Below are positions 51,845-60,370 of a stretch of DNA of 64,000 nucleotides, piece after piece; positions within the stretch are counted from its first letter, which is position 1, and every line of letters starts with the position of its first letter. The position numbers were made by a program, and so were the translations under genes. The stretch is from contig NZ_BMQA01000023.1 in NCBI RefSeq assembly GCF_014647875.1, forward strand, positions 57,453-121,452. Reading direction: 5' to 3'. Under the pieces are notes generated by a model, which was given only the letters and a program-made list of their open reading frames with translations, was not told the origin of the DNA and searched no databases. The DNA comes from Streptomyces brasiliensis. GTDB taxonomy: Bacteria; Actinomycetota; Actinomycetes; Streptomycetales; Streptomycetaceae.

Positions 51845-52627
51845 ATGCAGACGAATCCCACTCACAGCAGCCTGGTCGCGGTCGGCGACTCCTTCACCGA
51901 AGGCATGTCGGACCTGCTGCCCGACGGCACCTACCGCGGCTGGGCCGATCTCCTCGCGGCACGGATGGCCGCCCGCACCCCCGGGTTCCGGTACGCCAAT
52001 CTCGCCGTGCGCGGCAAGCTCATCGGGCAGATCGTCGACGAGCAGGTCGACGTGGCGGCCGCCATGAGTCCCGACGTGATCACGCTGGTGGGCGGGCTGA
52101 ACGACGCACTGCGGCCCAAGTGCGACATGGGACGGGTGAAGGGACTGCTGACGGAGGCGGTGGAGCGCCTTGCCCCGTCCTGCAAGCAGCTGGTGCTGAT
52201 GCGCAGCCCCGGCCGGCAGGGCCCGGTCCTGGAGCGGTTCCGGCCGCGCATGGAGGAGCTGTTCGCCTGCGTCGACGAGCTGGCGGAGCGGCACGGCGCG
52301 CGGGTGGTGGACCTGTACGGCGCCCCCTCGCTGGGCGATCCGCGGCTGTGGGACGTGGACCGGCTGCATCTGACGGCCGAGGGGCACCGCCGGGTCGCCG
52401 AGGCGGTCTGGCAGACGCTCGGGTACGAGCCCGAGGACGCGGAGTGGCGCACGCCGATGCCGGCCACCGTGCCGCCCGGGTGGGTGACGCGGCGGGTGGC
52501 GGACGCGCGGTTCGCCAAGGAGCACCTGCTGCCCTGGATAGGGCGCCGGCTGACCGGCCGTTCGTCCGGGGACGGCCGCCCTCCCAAGCGCCCCGAGCTG
52601 CTGCCCTACGAGGGCCCGGCGGCGTAG
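51845..52627 (+). CDS. SGNH/GDSL-family hydrolase
   Basis: 260 aa. Block I VAVGDSFTEGMSD carries the nucleophilic Ser, block III gives GGLNDAL, and block V DRLHLTAEGH holds the catalytic Asp and His. No signal peptide is visible, so it is probably cytoplasmic. The family includes esterases, lipases and carbohydrate deacetylases. A TACCAT -10 box lies 10 nt before the ATG, leaving at most a 3-4 nt leader. The DUF4326 gene follows. Confidence 0.87.
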   Translation: MQTNPTHSSLVAVGDSFTEGMSDLLPDGTYRGWADLLAARMAARTPGFRYANLAVRGKLIGQIVDEQVDVAAAMSPDVITLVGGLNDALRPKCDMGRVKGLLTEAVERLAPSCKQLVLMRSPGRQGPVLERFRPRMEELFACVDELAERHGARVVDLYGAPSLGDPRLWDVDRLHLTAEGHRRVAEAVWQTLGYEPEDAEWRTPMPATVPPGWVTRRVADARFAKEHLLPWIGRRLTGRSSGDGRPPKRPELLPYEGPAA

Positions 52628-52630
52628 CCT
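52625..52630 (+). promoter_or_regulatory. Probable -10 hexamer (TAGCCT) of the DUF4326 gene
   Basis: TAGCCT lies 7 nt before ATG 52638, overlapping the upstream stop codon; no ribosome site is present. Confidence 0.35.
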
Positions 52631-52637
52631 CCCTGTC

Positions 52638-53003
52638 ATGGCCACCCGGGTGATCAACGTCAGGGGCCGGATCCACGACTTCGGCCCCCGGCTCGAGGAC
52701 GCCCCGCCGGACGTCGTGTACGTCGGCCGGCGCTGGACGATGGGCGGCTGGGACCTCCCCCGGCACCCCCTCTACAACCCCTTCGCGTACGACACCCCGA
52801 AGAAGAAGCGGGACGGCACCCGGGCCGAGGTCATGGCGATGTACCGGGCGTATCTGCTGGAGCGGCCCGAGCTGCTCGAGCTGATCCCGGAGCTGCGCGG
52901 CAGGACGCTGGCCTGCTGGTGCGCGCCCGAGCCGTGCCACGCGGACGTGCTGGCGGAGCTGGCGGACACGGCCGAGGAGGACGGCGTGACCCGCGTCTCG
53001 TAG
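52638..53003 (+). CDS. DUF4326 domain-containing protein
   Basis: 121 aa. It matches the DUF4326 pattern: DVVYVGRRWTMGGWDLPRHP, then LYNPFAYD, and the C-terminal GRTLACWCAPEPCHADVLAE with conserved Cys and His residues. Such proteins are small, soluble and occur in phages and bacteria; the function is unknown. The gene probably has its own leaderless promoter. Confidence 0.85.
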   Translation: MATRVINVRGRIHDFGPRLEDAPPDVVYVGRRWTMGGWDLPRHPLYNPFAYDTPKKKRDGTRAEVMAMYRAYLLERPELLELIPELRGRTLACWCAPEPCHADVLAELADTAEEDGVTRVS

Positions 53004-53048
53004 GTTCCGCCGAACGGGCCCATGGCGCTGGCCTGCACGAATCGCCAG

Positions 53049-53054
53049 TAGAAT
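53049..53054 (+). promoter_or_regulatory. Probable -10 hexamer (TAGAAT) of purB
   Basis: TAGAAT ends 8 nt before the GTG at 53063 with no Shine-Dalgarno, so the mRNA probably starts at or next to the GTG. No good -35 box is apparent. Confidence 0.5.
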
Positions 53055-53062
53055 CCGTCTAC

Positions 53063-54505
53063 GTGACTTCTGCTCCCGCCAAGCCCCGCATCCCGAACGT
53101 CCTCGCCGGACGCTACGCCTCCACCGAGCTCGCCACGCTCTGGTCGCCCGAGCAGAAGGTGAAGCTGGAGCGGCAGCTCTGGCTCGCCGTGCTGCGGGCC
53201 CAGAAGGACCTCGGGATCGAGGTGCCGGACGCGGCGATCGCCGACTACGAGCGTGTCCTCGACCAGGTCGACCTGACCTCCATCGCCGAGCGCGAGAAGG
53301 TCACCCGGCACGACGTGAAGGCGCGGATCGAGGAGTTCAACGCCCTCGCCGGGCACGAGCAGGTCCACAAGGGCATGACGTCCCGCGACCTCACGGAGAA
53401 CGTAGAGCAGCTGCAGATCCGGCTCTCGCTGGAGCTCATGCGCGACCGTACCGTGGCCGTCCTGGCCCGCCTCGGCAGGCTGGCCGGCGAGTACGGCGAG
53501 CTGGTCATGGCCGGCCGCTCCCACAATGTCGCCGCGCAGGCCACCACCCTCGGCAAGCGCTTCGCGACCGCCACCGACGAACTGCTCGTCGCGTACGGCC
53601 GTCTCGAGGAGCTGCTCGGCCGCTACCCGCTGCGCGGCATCAAGGGCCCGGTCGGCACGGCCCAGGACATGCTCGACCTGCTCGGTGGCGACGCGGCGAA
53701 GCTCGCCGAGCTGGAGAACCGCATCGCCGGACACCTCGGCTTCTCGCAGGCGTTCACGTCGGTCGGCCAGGTCTACCCGCGCTCGCTGGACTACGAGGTG
53801 GTGACCGCGCTGGTGCAGCTGGCGGCGGCGCCGTCCTCGCTGGCCAAGACGATCCGGCTGATGGCCGGGCACGAGCTGGTCACCGAGGGCTTCAAGCCCG
53901 GCCAGGTCGGCTCCTCGGCGATGCCGCACAAGATGAACACCCGCTCCTGCGAGCGCGTCAACGGCCTGATGGTGATCCTGCGCGGCTACGCCTCGATGAC
54001 CGGCGAGCTGGCGGGCGACCAGTGGAACGAGGGCGACGTCTCCTGCTCGGTGGTGCGCCGGGTGGCCCTCCCCGACGCCTTCTTCGCGCTGGACGGTCTG
54101 CTGGAGACCTTCCTGACCGTCCTCGACGAGTTCGGCGCCTTCCCCGCCGTCATCACGCGCGAACTGGACCGCTATCTGCCGTTCCTCGCCACGACCAAGG
54201 TGCTGATGGCCGCGGTGCGGGCCGGTGTCGGCCGCGAGGTCGCGCACGAGGCGATCAAGGAGAACGCCGTCGCCACCGCGCTCGCGATGCGCGAGCGGGG
54301 CGCCGAGCGCAACGACCTGCTCGACAAGCTCGCCGCTGACGAGCGCCTGCCGCTCGACCGTGCGCAGCTCGCCGAGCTGATGGCCGACAAGCTGTCCTTC
54401 ACCGGCGCCGCCGCCGACCAGGTCGCCGTCGTCGTCGCCCGGATCGAGGAGCTCGTCAAGCAGCACCCGGCGGCCGCGGGCTACACCCCGGGGGCGATCC
54501 TCTGA
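53063..54505 (+). CDS. purB: Adenylosuccinate lyase
   Basis: 480 aa from GTG 53063 (MTSAPAKPRIPNVLAGRYAS). It catalyses two steps of purine synthesis, releasing fumarate from SAICAR and from adenylosuccinate. The fumarase/aspartase-superfamily signature GSSAMPHKMNT is present, as are TSRDLTENVEQLQ and RSHNVAAQATTLGKRF. It is a single-copy essential purine gene, and the overlap with the downstream DNA glycosylase suggests shared transcription. Confidence 0.96.
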   Translation: MTSAPAKPRIPNVLAGRYASTELATLWSPEQKVKLERQLWLAVLRAQKDLGIEVPDAAIADYERVLDQVDLTSIAEREKVTRHDVKARIEEFNALAGHEQVHKGMTSRDLTENVEQLQIRLSLELMRDRTVAVLARLGRLAGEYGELVMAGRSHNVAAQATTLGKRFATATDELLVAYGRLEELLGRYPLRGIKGPVGTAQDMLDLLGGDAAKLAELENRIAGHLGFSQAFTSVGQVYPRSLDYEVVTALVQLAAAPSSLAKTIRLMAGHELVTEGFKPGQVGSSAMPHKMNTRSCERVNGLMVILRGYASMTGELAGDQWNEGDVSCSVVRRVALPDAFFALDGLLETFLTVLDEFGAFPAVITRELDRYLPFLATTKVLMAAVRAGVGREVAHEAIKENAVATALAMRERGAERNDLLDKLAADERLPLDRAQLAELMADKLSFTGAAADQVAVVVARIEELVKQHPAAAGYTPGAIL

Positions 54506-55074
54506 CCCGCTTCACCAAGGCGGACCTGGAGGCCGCCCGCGACCGTCTCGTCCCGGACGTGGTCGCGGACGGCCTCCGTGTTCTGTTCTGCGGCATCAAT
54601 CCCGGCCTGATGACAGCGGCGACGGGCCATCACTTCGCCCGCCCCGGCAACCGCTTCTGGCCGGTGCTGCATCTGTCCGGGTTCACGCCCCGGCTCCTGA
54701 AGCCCGCGGAGCAGGGCGAGTTGCTGTCGTACGGGCTCGGCATCACGAACGTGGTGGGGCGGGCGACCGCGAGGGCCGACGAGTTGTCCGCGGCGGAGTA
54801 CGTCGAGGGCGGCCAGCTGCTTTCGGCCAAGGTGACGCGCCTGCGGCCGAGGTGGCTGGCCGTGGTCGGGGTGACGGCCTACCGGGCGGCGTTCGGCGAC
54901 CGCACGGCGGGGGTCGGGCCGCAGGAGCGGGTGATCGGGGAGACGCGGGTGTGGGTGCTGCCCAACCCCAGCGGGCTGAACGCGCACTGGACGGCGGCGA
55001 CGATGGCGGAGGAGTTCGCACGGCTGCGGGCGGCTGCCGACGGCGAGGAGGTCACGGCGGGTCTGTCTCCGTGA
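54502..55074 (+). CDS. G/U mismatch-specific DNA glycosylase (Mug/TDG family)
   Basis: 190 aa. The catalytic motif GINPGL and the second motif LPNPSGLNAHW are diagnostic for Mug/TDG, which remove uracil or ethenocytosine from DNA. The family N-terminus (LTRFTKADLEAARDRLVPDV) begins at CTG 54502, which overlaps the purB stop as CTGA in place of the usual ATGA/GTGA, so I set the start there. The alternative GTG 54559 would lose the first helix. Its 3' end overlaps the convergent hypothetical gene by 23 nt. Confidence 0.88.
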   Translation: MTRFTKADLEAARDRLVPDVVADGLRVLFCGINPGLMTAATGHHFARPGNRFWPVLHLSGFTPRLLKPAEQGELLSYGLGITNVVGRATARADELSAAEYVEGGQLLSAKVTRLRPRWLAVVGVTAYRAAFGDRTAGVGPQERVIGETRVWVLPNPSGLNAHWTAATMAEEFARLRAAADGEEVTAGLSP

Positions 55075-55495
55075 CCACCGCGAGGAGTTGGAACGCCAGC
55101 TCCTCGTCCCAGTGGGACACACCGAGGGCGATCCACCGGCCGGACTCGGGGTCCTGCCACAGGTGGAGGTCCGGCACGTGGCCGCTGAGGCGTGCCCATG
55201 GCTCCTCGACGTCCTCGCCGTTCATCGCCCGGTGGGACGTGCTGTAGAGGCTGATGTGCTGCGACGGCCCCCAGCGTTCGGCGAGCCGTTCACCGAGGCC
55301 GTCGCGGTCCGCCTCGTACTGCTCCTCCGTCTCCTCGTGCGCCGTGCCGTCGTCCTCCCAGAATTCGTCACTCGTCTCTAATTCGGCTATGTGATAGCCG
55401 GGCCCGCTCTCACCCTGGTCCGTCCTGGTGTGCGCCACCGGGAACTGACGTGCGCGCAGCACGTCGATCCGGGTGAGGGCCTTCGCGATGTCCAT
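55052..55495 (-). CDS. Conserved hypothetical protein with TTA codon
   Basis: 147 aa, acidic and soluble (MDIAKALTRIDVLRARQFPV...). It contains a patch of DSEEE-type residues around EFWEDDGTAHEETEEQ. No domain is recognised. It contains a TTA leucine codon (plus-strand 55379-55381, in GAA TTA GAG), which makes it a likely bldA target. The gene overlaps the end of the Mug gene, tail to tail, by 23 nt. Context gives no function. Confidence 0.72.
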   Translation of the reverse strand: MDIAKALTRIDVLRARQFPVAHTRTDQGESGPGYHIAELETSDEFWEDDGTAHEETEEQYEADRDGLGERLAERWGPSQHISLYSTSHRAMNGEDVEEPWARLSGHVPDLHLWQDPESGRWIALGVSHWDEELAFQLLAVVTETDPP

Positions 55496-55536
55496 GTGAT
55501 CCAGTAAAGCGTGCGGCGCTGACAATTGGCTGGGTG

Positions 55537-56247
55537 TCAGGCGTCCCGCCGGCGCAGGCTCCACGCCCCCGCCACCAGCGCCGCCGCCGTCCACACCGCG
55601 GTGACGGCCAGGCCGGTCCACGGGCCCAGCGTGCCGTCCCAGTCGCTGTGGAGCGCCACTTGGCCTGCCCGGTCGGGCAGGAAGTCGGCCACGTTGCCGG
55701 ACATGTCGCCGACCACGAAGGACACGATCAGCAGGAACGGGATCAGGATGCTCAGCGTCGCCACGCCGCTGCGCAGCACGGCCGCGAGTCCCGCCGCGAA
55801 CAGGGCCATCAGCGCGAGGTAGACGCCGCAGCCCACCGCCGCGCGCAGCGCCTCGGTGCCCGTGGGTCCGGCCGACCCGAGCGTCGCGCCGCCCACCACC
55901 GCGGTCACTCCCCCGGTCACCAGTCCGACGGCCAGCGCGGGCAGCGCTATCGCCGTGGCCTTCGCCGCGAACCAGCGCCCGCGGTCGGGTACGGCGGCGA
56001 ACGTCAGCCGCAGCGCGCCGCCCTGGAACTCGGACGAGACGGCCGTCGCGCCGAACGCGATCGCCGCGATCTGCCCGAAGTTCACGCCGAAGAACGCCGA
56101 GAACAGCGGGTCGGAGTCGTCGGCGTCTGCCGAGGCCAGCGCCGAGAACGCGGCCGTGGCGAGCAGTACCGCACACAGGCTGCCGACGAGCGAGCGCAGC
56201 GTACGGATCTTGATCCACTCGGCGTGGAGGACGGGCTGGAACGACAT
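55537..56247 (-). CDS. ABC transporter permease (ABC-2 type)
   Basis: 236 aa with about six hydrophobic segments (LVGSLCAVLLATAAFSALAS, ATLSILIPFLLIVSFVVGDM...). It starts MSFQPVLHAEWIKIRTLRS, the common N-terminus of Streptomyces ABC-2 permeases that pair with a CcmA-like ATPase. The ATPase gene is 2 nt upstream. A two-component system is divergent and probably controls the pair. Confidence 0.88.
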   Translation of the reverse strand: MSFQPVLHAEWIKIRTLRSLVGSLCAVLLATAAFSALASADADDSDPLFSAFFGVNFGQIAAIAFGATAVSSEFQGGALRLTFAAVPDRGRWFAAKATAIALPALAVGLVTGGVTAVVGGATLGSAGPTGTEALRAAVGCGVYLALMALFAAGLAAVLRSGVATLSILIPFLLIVSFVVGDMSGNVADFLPDRAGQVALHSDWDGTLGPWTGLAVTAVWTAAALVAGAWSLRRRDA

Positions 56248-56249
56248 GG

Positions 56250-57170
56250 TCAGGCCTCCTGGGGCTGTGCGGTGAACTCGGCCTCGGCCGACGTGAGATC
56301 GAGGTATGCCTGCTCCAACGTGGCCTCCTGTGCGGTGAGTTCGAGTACGGGCACGTCCGCCTCGGACATGAGGCGGCCGATGTCGTCCACGCGTGCGTGA
56401 CGCACCGTCCATGCGCCGTTCCCGTCCTGCGCGGCCTCGTAGCCGTGGCGGGAGAGCAGCGCGCCGAGTCCCGTGCCGTCGGTCGTGCGGACGCGGACAC
56501 CGGGCTGCACGCGTGCGTGGATGAAGTCCTGGACCGGCGTGTCGGCGAGCAGCCGGCCGCGGCCGAGGACGACGAGGTGGTCGGCGAAGGCCGCGGTCTC
56601 GTTCATGAGGTGGCTGGAGACCAGGACCGTGCGGCCCTCGCCGGCCAGGCGGCGCAGCAACTGGCGTATCCAGACGATGCCTTCGGGGTCGAGGCCGTTG
56701 GCGGGCTCGTCGAGCAGGACCACCCCGGGGTCGCCGAGCAGGGCTGCGGCCATTCCGAGGCGCTGGCGCATGCCCAGGGAGTACGTCTTCACTCGCCTCC
56801 GTGCGACGGACGCGAGCCCCGTCTCCTCCAGGACCGTGTCGACCCGGCTCAGCGGGATGCGGTTGCTCACCGCGAGGGCGCGGAGGTGGTCGCGGCCGGT
56901 ACGGGAGCCGTGCGCGGCCTGCGCCTCGAGAAGGGCGCCGACGTGGTGCAGGGGCTCGCGGAGTTCGGTGTACGGGCGGCCACCGATCGTGGCGGTCCCG
57001 GAGGTCGGGCGGTCGAGGCCCAGGGCGAGCCGCATGGTGGTGGACTTCCCGGCGCCGTTGGGACCGAGGAAACCGGTGACACGGCCGGGCTCGACGGTGA
57101 AGGTGAGGTGGTCCACGGCCCGCCGGGAGCCGTAGACCTTGGTGAGGTCCCGGACGTCGATGCTGGTCAT
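56250..57170 (-). CDS. ABC transporter ATP-binding protein (ABC-2 type)
   Basis: 306 aa. Walker A GPNGAGKST, signature YSLGMRQRLGMAAALLG, Walker B VVLLDEPANGLDPEG. It belongs to the DrrA/BcrA-like group that exports drugs or lipids. The C-terminal ~70 residues are a small regulatory domain. The order is ATPase then permease, transcribed leftward, with the LuxR-type two-component genes divergent at 57279, 108 bp away. That is the common layout of stress-induced ABC modules in Streptomyces. Confidence 0.9.
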   Translation of the reverse strand: MTSIDVRDLTKVYGSRRAVDHLTFTVEPGRVTGFLGPNGAGKSTTMRLALGLDRPTSGTATIGGRPYTELREPLHHVGALLEAQAAHGSRTGRDHLRALAVSNRIPLSRVDTVLEETGLASVARRRVKTYSLGMRQRLGMAAALLGDPGVVLLDEPANGLDPEGIVWIRQLLRRLAGEGRTVLVSSHLMNETAAFADHLVVLGRGRLLADTPVQDFIHARVQPGVRVRTTDGTGLGALLSRHGYEAAQDGNGAWTVRHARVDDIGRLMSEADVPVLELTAQEATLEQAYLDLTSAEAEFTAQPQEA

Positions 57171-57278
57171 GGCAACACCCTCGCGTCCGCGGGGGTGTTG
57201 GGTCCTCCCCCGCCGGTGGAGATCGTCTCCCCCGGCCGGGGGAGGCTCGTTGTCGGTGACGGCTGTCACCATGGCGGA

Positions 57279-58433
57279 ATGGTCCGGTTCCTGCGCCCGC
57301 TGCTGCGGGGGACGACGTACACGCGTCTGCTGCACCTGTGGGTGCCCATGCTGATCGTCAGCGTGTGGCTCTTCATCGACATGTCGACCCCGTGGATACC
57401 GGCGCTCGTACTCATTCCGCTGGGGCTGATCCCCGCCGTGCGGATGGGCGAGGGCGTGCAGGCGCGGCTCCTGCTCACTCCCGGCCAGGAGGACTCCGGC
57501 ATCTCCGTGACCCCGTCGGCGACTTGGCGGGACCGGCTGCGGACGGTGCTGTGGCTGGAGACGCGGATGCTGCTGACGGTACCGGCGACGTTCGCGACGG
57601 TGTGGGGGCCGCTCCTGGCGTACGACCTCGCCAGATCCGCCGCGGGGCACCGGACCCTGGACGACCCGATCGTGCGCGGCCTGGAGCCGCACTGGGCCCA
57701 TGCGTTCCTGGTGCCGCTCCCCCTCCTCCTGCTCTACGGAGTGATCGTCGGCCTGGGCGAGCTGGTGACCGCGGCGGCGCGGCGCCTGCTGGGACCGTCC
57801 GCCGCCGAGCGCGTCGCCGCCCTGGAGGAGCGCACCGAACAGCTCCTGGAGCGCACCCGGATAGCCCGTGAGCTGCACGACTCCATCGGTCACGCGCTGA
57901 CGGTGGCGGTGGTGCAGGCGGGCGCGGCGCGGGCGGCCGGCGACCCGGACTTCACCGACCGTGCCCTGAGCGCCATAGAGGAGACCGGCCGGGCGGCGCT
58001 GGAGGATCTGGAGCGGGTGCTGGGCGTGCTGCGCGAGTCGGAGCGGCCGGTGAGCGGCAGACCCACGCTGGCGGATGCCGACCGGCTCCTGGAGTCGGCG
58101 CGTGCCTCCGGAGCCAAGCTCGAGGCGGAGGTCAGCGGGCCGGTGGAAACGGTGCCGGGGCCGGTCTCCCGTGAGGGCTACCGCATCCTCCAGGAAGCGC
58201 TCACCAATGTGGTGCGGCATGCGGGACCCGTGCCGGTGCGGGTCCTGGTCGGGGTCGAGAACGGGAAGCTCGGCCTGGAGGTGCGCAATCCGCTCGCCGC
58301 ACCGGTGCCGGGGCCCGGCCGGGGCAGCGGGCTGCGCGGCATCCGCGAGCGCGCGGCCCTGCTCGGGGGCCGCGCGCACACCGGGCCGGACGAGGGTGAC
58401 TGGCTGGTGCGCGTCGAGCTGCCGCTCGGTTGA
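57279..58433 (+). CDS. NarL/LuxR-type sensor histidine kinase
   Basis: 384 aa. It has about four to five hydrophobic segments in the N-terminal half (~20-165). The HisKA_3 dimerisation domain has His200 in RIARELHDSIGHALTV. The HATPase domain follows (EALTNVVRHAG, GSGLRGIRERAALLGG). ATG 57279 (MVRFLRPLL) was chosen; an out-of-frame ATG lies at 57271. It pairs with the LuxR regulator 14 nt downstream and is divergent from the ABC genes, its likely targets. Confidence 0.9.
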   Translation: MVRFLRPLLRGTTYTRLLHLWVPMLIVSVWLFIDMSTPWIPALVLIPLGLIPAVRMGEGVQARLLLTPGQEDSGISVTPSATWRDRLRTVLWLETRMLLTVPATFATVWGPLLAYDLARSAAGHRTLDDPIVRGLEPHWAHAFLVPLPLLLLYGVIVGLGELVTAAARRLLGPSAAERVAALEERTEQLLERTRIARELHDSIGHALTVAVVQAGAARAAGDPDFTDRALSAIEETGRAALEDLERVLGVLRESERPVSGRPTLADADRLLESARASGAKLEAEVSGPVETVPGPVSREGYRILQEALTNVVRHAGPVPVRVLVGVENGKLGLEVRNPLAAPVPGPGRGSGLRGIRERAALLGGRAHTGPDEGDWLVRVELPLG

Positions 58434-58435
58434 TC

Positions 58436-58441
58436 TAGGCT
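58436..58441 (+). promoter_or_regulatory. Probable -10 hexamer (TAGGCT) before the LuxR regulator
   Basis: TAGGCT ends 6 nt before ATG 58448, just after the kinase stop at 58433. It could give a separate leaderless transcript for the regulator. Confidence 0.35.
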
Positions 58442-58447
58442 GGCCGG

Positions 58448-59113
58448 ATGCCGGTCACCGTCCTGCTCGTCGACGACGAACCTCTGGTGCGCGCGGGTCT
58501 GCGGGCCGTGCTCGAAGCGCAGTCCGACATCGAGGTCGTGGGCGAGGCGTCCGACGGTGCCGCGGTGATCCCGCTGGTGCGCCAACTGCGGCCCGACGTG
58601 GTCGCGATGGACGTACGGATGCCGCTCCTGGACGGCATCGAGGCCACGCGCGCAGTGCTGCGCACCGTGGACGATCCGCCGAAGATCCTGGTGGTGACCA
58701 CGTTCGAGAACGACGAGTACGTGTACGAGGCCCTGCGGGCGGGTGCCGACGGGTTCCTGCTGAAGCGGGCGCGGCCCGCCGAGATCGTGCACGCCGTACG
58801 GCTGGTCGCCGAGGGCGAGTCCCTGCTGTTCCCGGCCTCGGTGCGGCAACTGGCCGCCCGGTACGGCACGGAGGCCGGCGGCAACCGGGCCGCGCGCGCC
58901 GTGCTGGAGCGGGCCCGGCTGACGGAGCGGGAGTCGGAGGTACTGCGGCTGATGGCCCGTGGGCTGTCGAACGCGGAGATCGCCGCCCGGCTGGTGGTCG
59001 GCACGGAGACGGTCAAGTCCCATGTGAGCGCCGTACTGGCGAAGCTGGGGGCGCGCGACCGCACGCAGGCGGTGATCGCGGCGTACGAGTCGGGGTTCGT
59101 GGCCCCGGGCTGA
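58448..59113 (+). CDS. LuxR-family response regulator
   Basis: 221 aa. Receiver domain with phosphoacceptor Asp55 (VVAMDVRMPLLDGIEATRA) and KRARPAEIV. The C-terminal LuxR HTH is LTERESEVLRLMARGLSNAE, then TVKSHVSAVLAKLGARDRTQ. It is the partner of the kinase at 57279. Most likely it regulates the divergent ABC transporter. Confidence 0.92.
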   Translation: MPVTVLLVDDEPLVRAGLRAVLEAQSDIEVVGEASDGAAVIPLVRQLRPDVVAMDVRMPLLDGIEATRAVLRTVDDPPKILVVTTFENDEYVYEALRAGADGFLLKRARPAEIVHAVRLVAEGESLLFPASVRQLAARYGTEAGGNRAARAVLERARLTERESEVLRLMARGLSNAEIAARLVVGTETVKSHVSAVLAKLGARDRTQAVIAAYESGFVAPG

Positions 59114-59212
59114 TCCGGTGCGTCGAACGGATACGGTTCGCCCGGCACTCGCCGGGGTCCGCCGTGCCGAGTACGATCCGCCCCACACGCGCACGAGCTG
59201 GGAGGACGGACG

Positions 59213-60370
59213 TTGGCGGGGCTGACCGGCGGCGATCCCTCGCTGCTGCGAAGGATCAATTCCGCGGTGGTGCTGCACGCGCTGCGTGCCACGGACTGCG
59301 CAACACTCACGGAGATCACCCGCGTCACCGGGTTGTCCCGGCCGACCGTCGAGGGGGTCGTCGAGGGGCTCATCGAAGCCGGGCTCGTCGTGGAGAAAGC
59401 GGCCGAGGAGGGCACCGCACGCCGTCAGGGGCGGCCCGCGCGGCGGTTCCGGTTCCGGGCCGAGGCCGGACATCTGCTGGGCCTGGAGATAGGCGCGCAC
59501 CGGGTCGCCGCGCTCCTGTCCGATCTGGACGGCAAGGTGCTGGGCGCCCAGGCGAAGGAGGTCGACGAGACGGCCGATGCCGACGAGCGCCTGGAGCGGC
59601 TGCGCGGGGCGGTCGCCGAGCTGCTGCGGCGGACGGGCGTGGCGCGCGGCTCGCTGCGGGCGGTGGGGGTCGGCACGCCGGGGATCGTCGAGGCCGACGG
59701 CACGGTGCGGCTGGGTACCGCGCTGCCCCAGTGGACGGGGCTGCGGCTCGGCGAACGGCTCAGCCGGTCCTTCAAGTGCCCGGTGCTGGTGGAGAACGAC
59801 GCCAACGCGGCGGCGGTGGCCGAGCACTGGAAGGGCTCCGCGACCGACTCGGACGATGTGGTGTTCGTGCTTGCCGGGCTCAGTCCCGGCGCCGGTTCGT
59901 TGATCGGCGGGCGGCTGCACCGCGGGTACGGCGGGGCCGCCGGGGAGATCGGGGCGCTGCATCTGCTGGGCCGGGAGGTCACCCCGGAGACGCTCCTGTC
60001 CACGACGGACGAGCCCCTGCACCCGCTGGACGAGCAGGCGGTCGCCCAGGTGTTCGCGCTGGCGCGGGAGGGCGACCAGCGGGCCCGCGCGGCGGTCGAG
60101 CGTTTCATCCACCGGCTGGTCCACGACGTGGCCGCGCTCGCCCTGGCCCTCGACCCGGAGCTGGTCGTGATCGGCGGCTGGGCGGCCGGTCTGGACGGGG
60201 TCCTGGAGCCGCTGCGCCGGGAGCTCGCCCGGTACTGTCTGCGCCCGCCGAAGGTCACGCTGTCCCTGCTCGGCGAGGCCGCCGTCGCCACGGGAGCCCT
60301 GCGGCTCGCCCTCGACCACGTGGAGGAACAGCTCTTCGCGGTGGAGGGCACGGTGACGGCACGTCGCTGA
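59213..60370 (+). CDS. ROK-family transcriptional regulator lacking the zinc-site motif
   Basis: 385 aa, TTG start with GGGAGGAC upstream. An N-terminal winged HTH (ATLTEITRVTGLSRPTVEGV) is followed by the ROK sugar-kinase-like fold (GVGTPGIVEADG, VENDANAAAVAEHW). The usual CxCGxxGCxE zinc motif is absent; GAAGEIGALHLLG stands in its place, so the sugar-binding His is also missing. The effector may thus differ from a typical ROK repressor. A repeat array begins at its stop codon. Confidence 0.88.
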   Translation: MAGLTGGDPSLLRRINSAVVLHALRATDCATLTEITRVTGLSRPTVEGVVEGLIEAGLVVEKAAEEGTARRQGRPARRFRFRAEAGHLLGLEIGAHRVAALLSDLDGKVLGAQAKEVDETADADERLERLRGAVAELLRRTGVARGSLRAVGVGTPGIVEADGTVRLGTALPQWTGLRLGERLSRSFKCPVLVENDANAAAVAEHWKGSATDSDDVVFVLAGLSPGAGSLIGGRLHRGYGGAAGEIGALHLLGREVTPETLLSTTDEPLHPLDEQAVAQVFALAREGDQRARAAVERFIHRLVHDVAALALALDPELVVIGGWAAGLDGVLEPLRRELARYCLRPPKVTLSLLGEAAVATGALRLALDHVEEQLFAVEGTVTARR

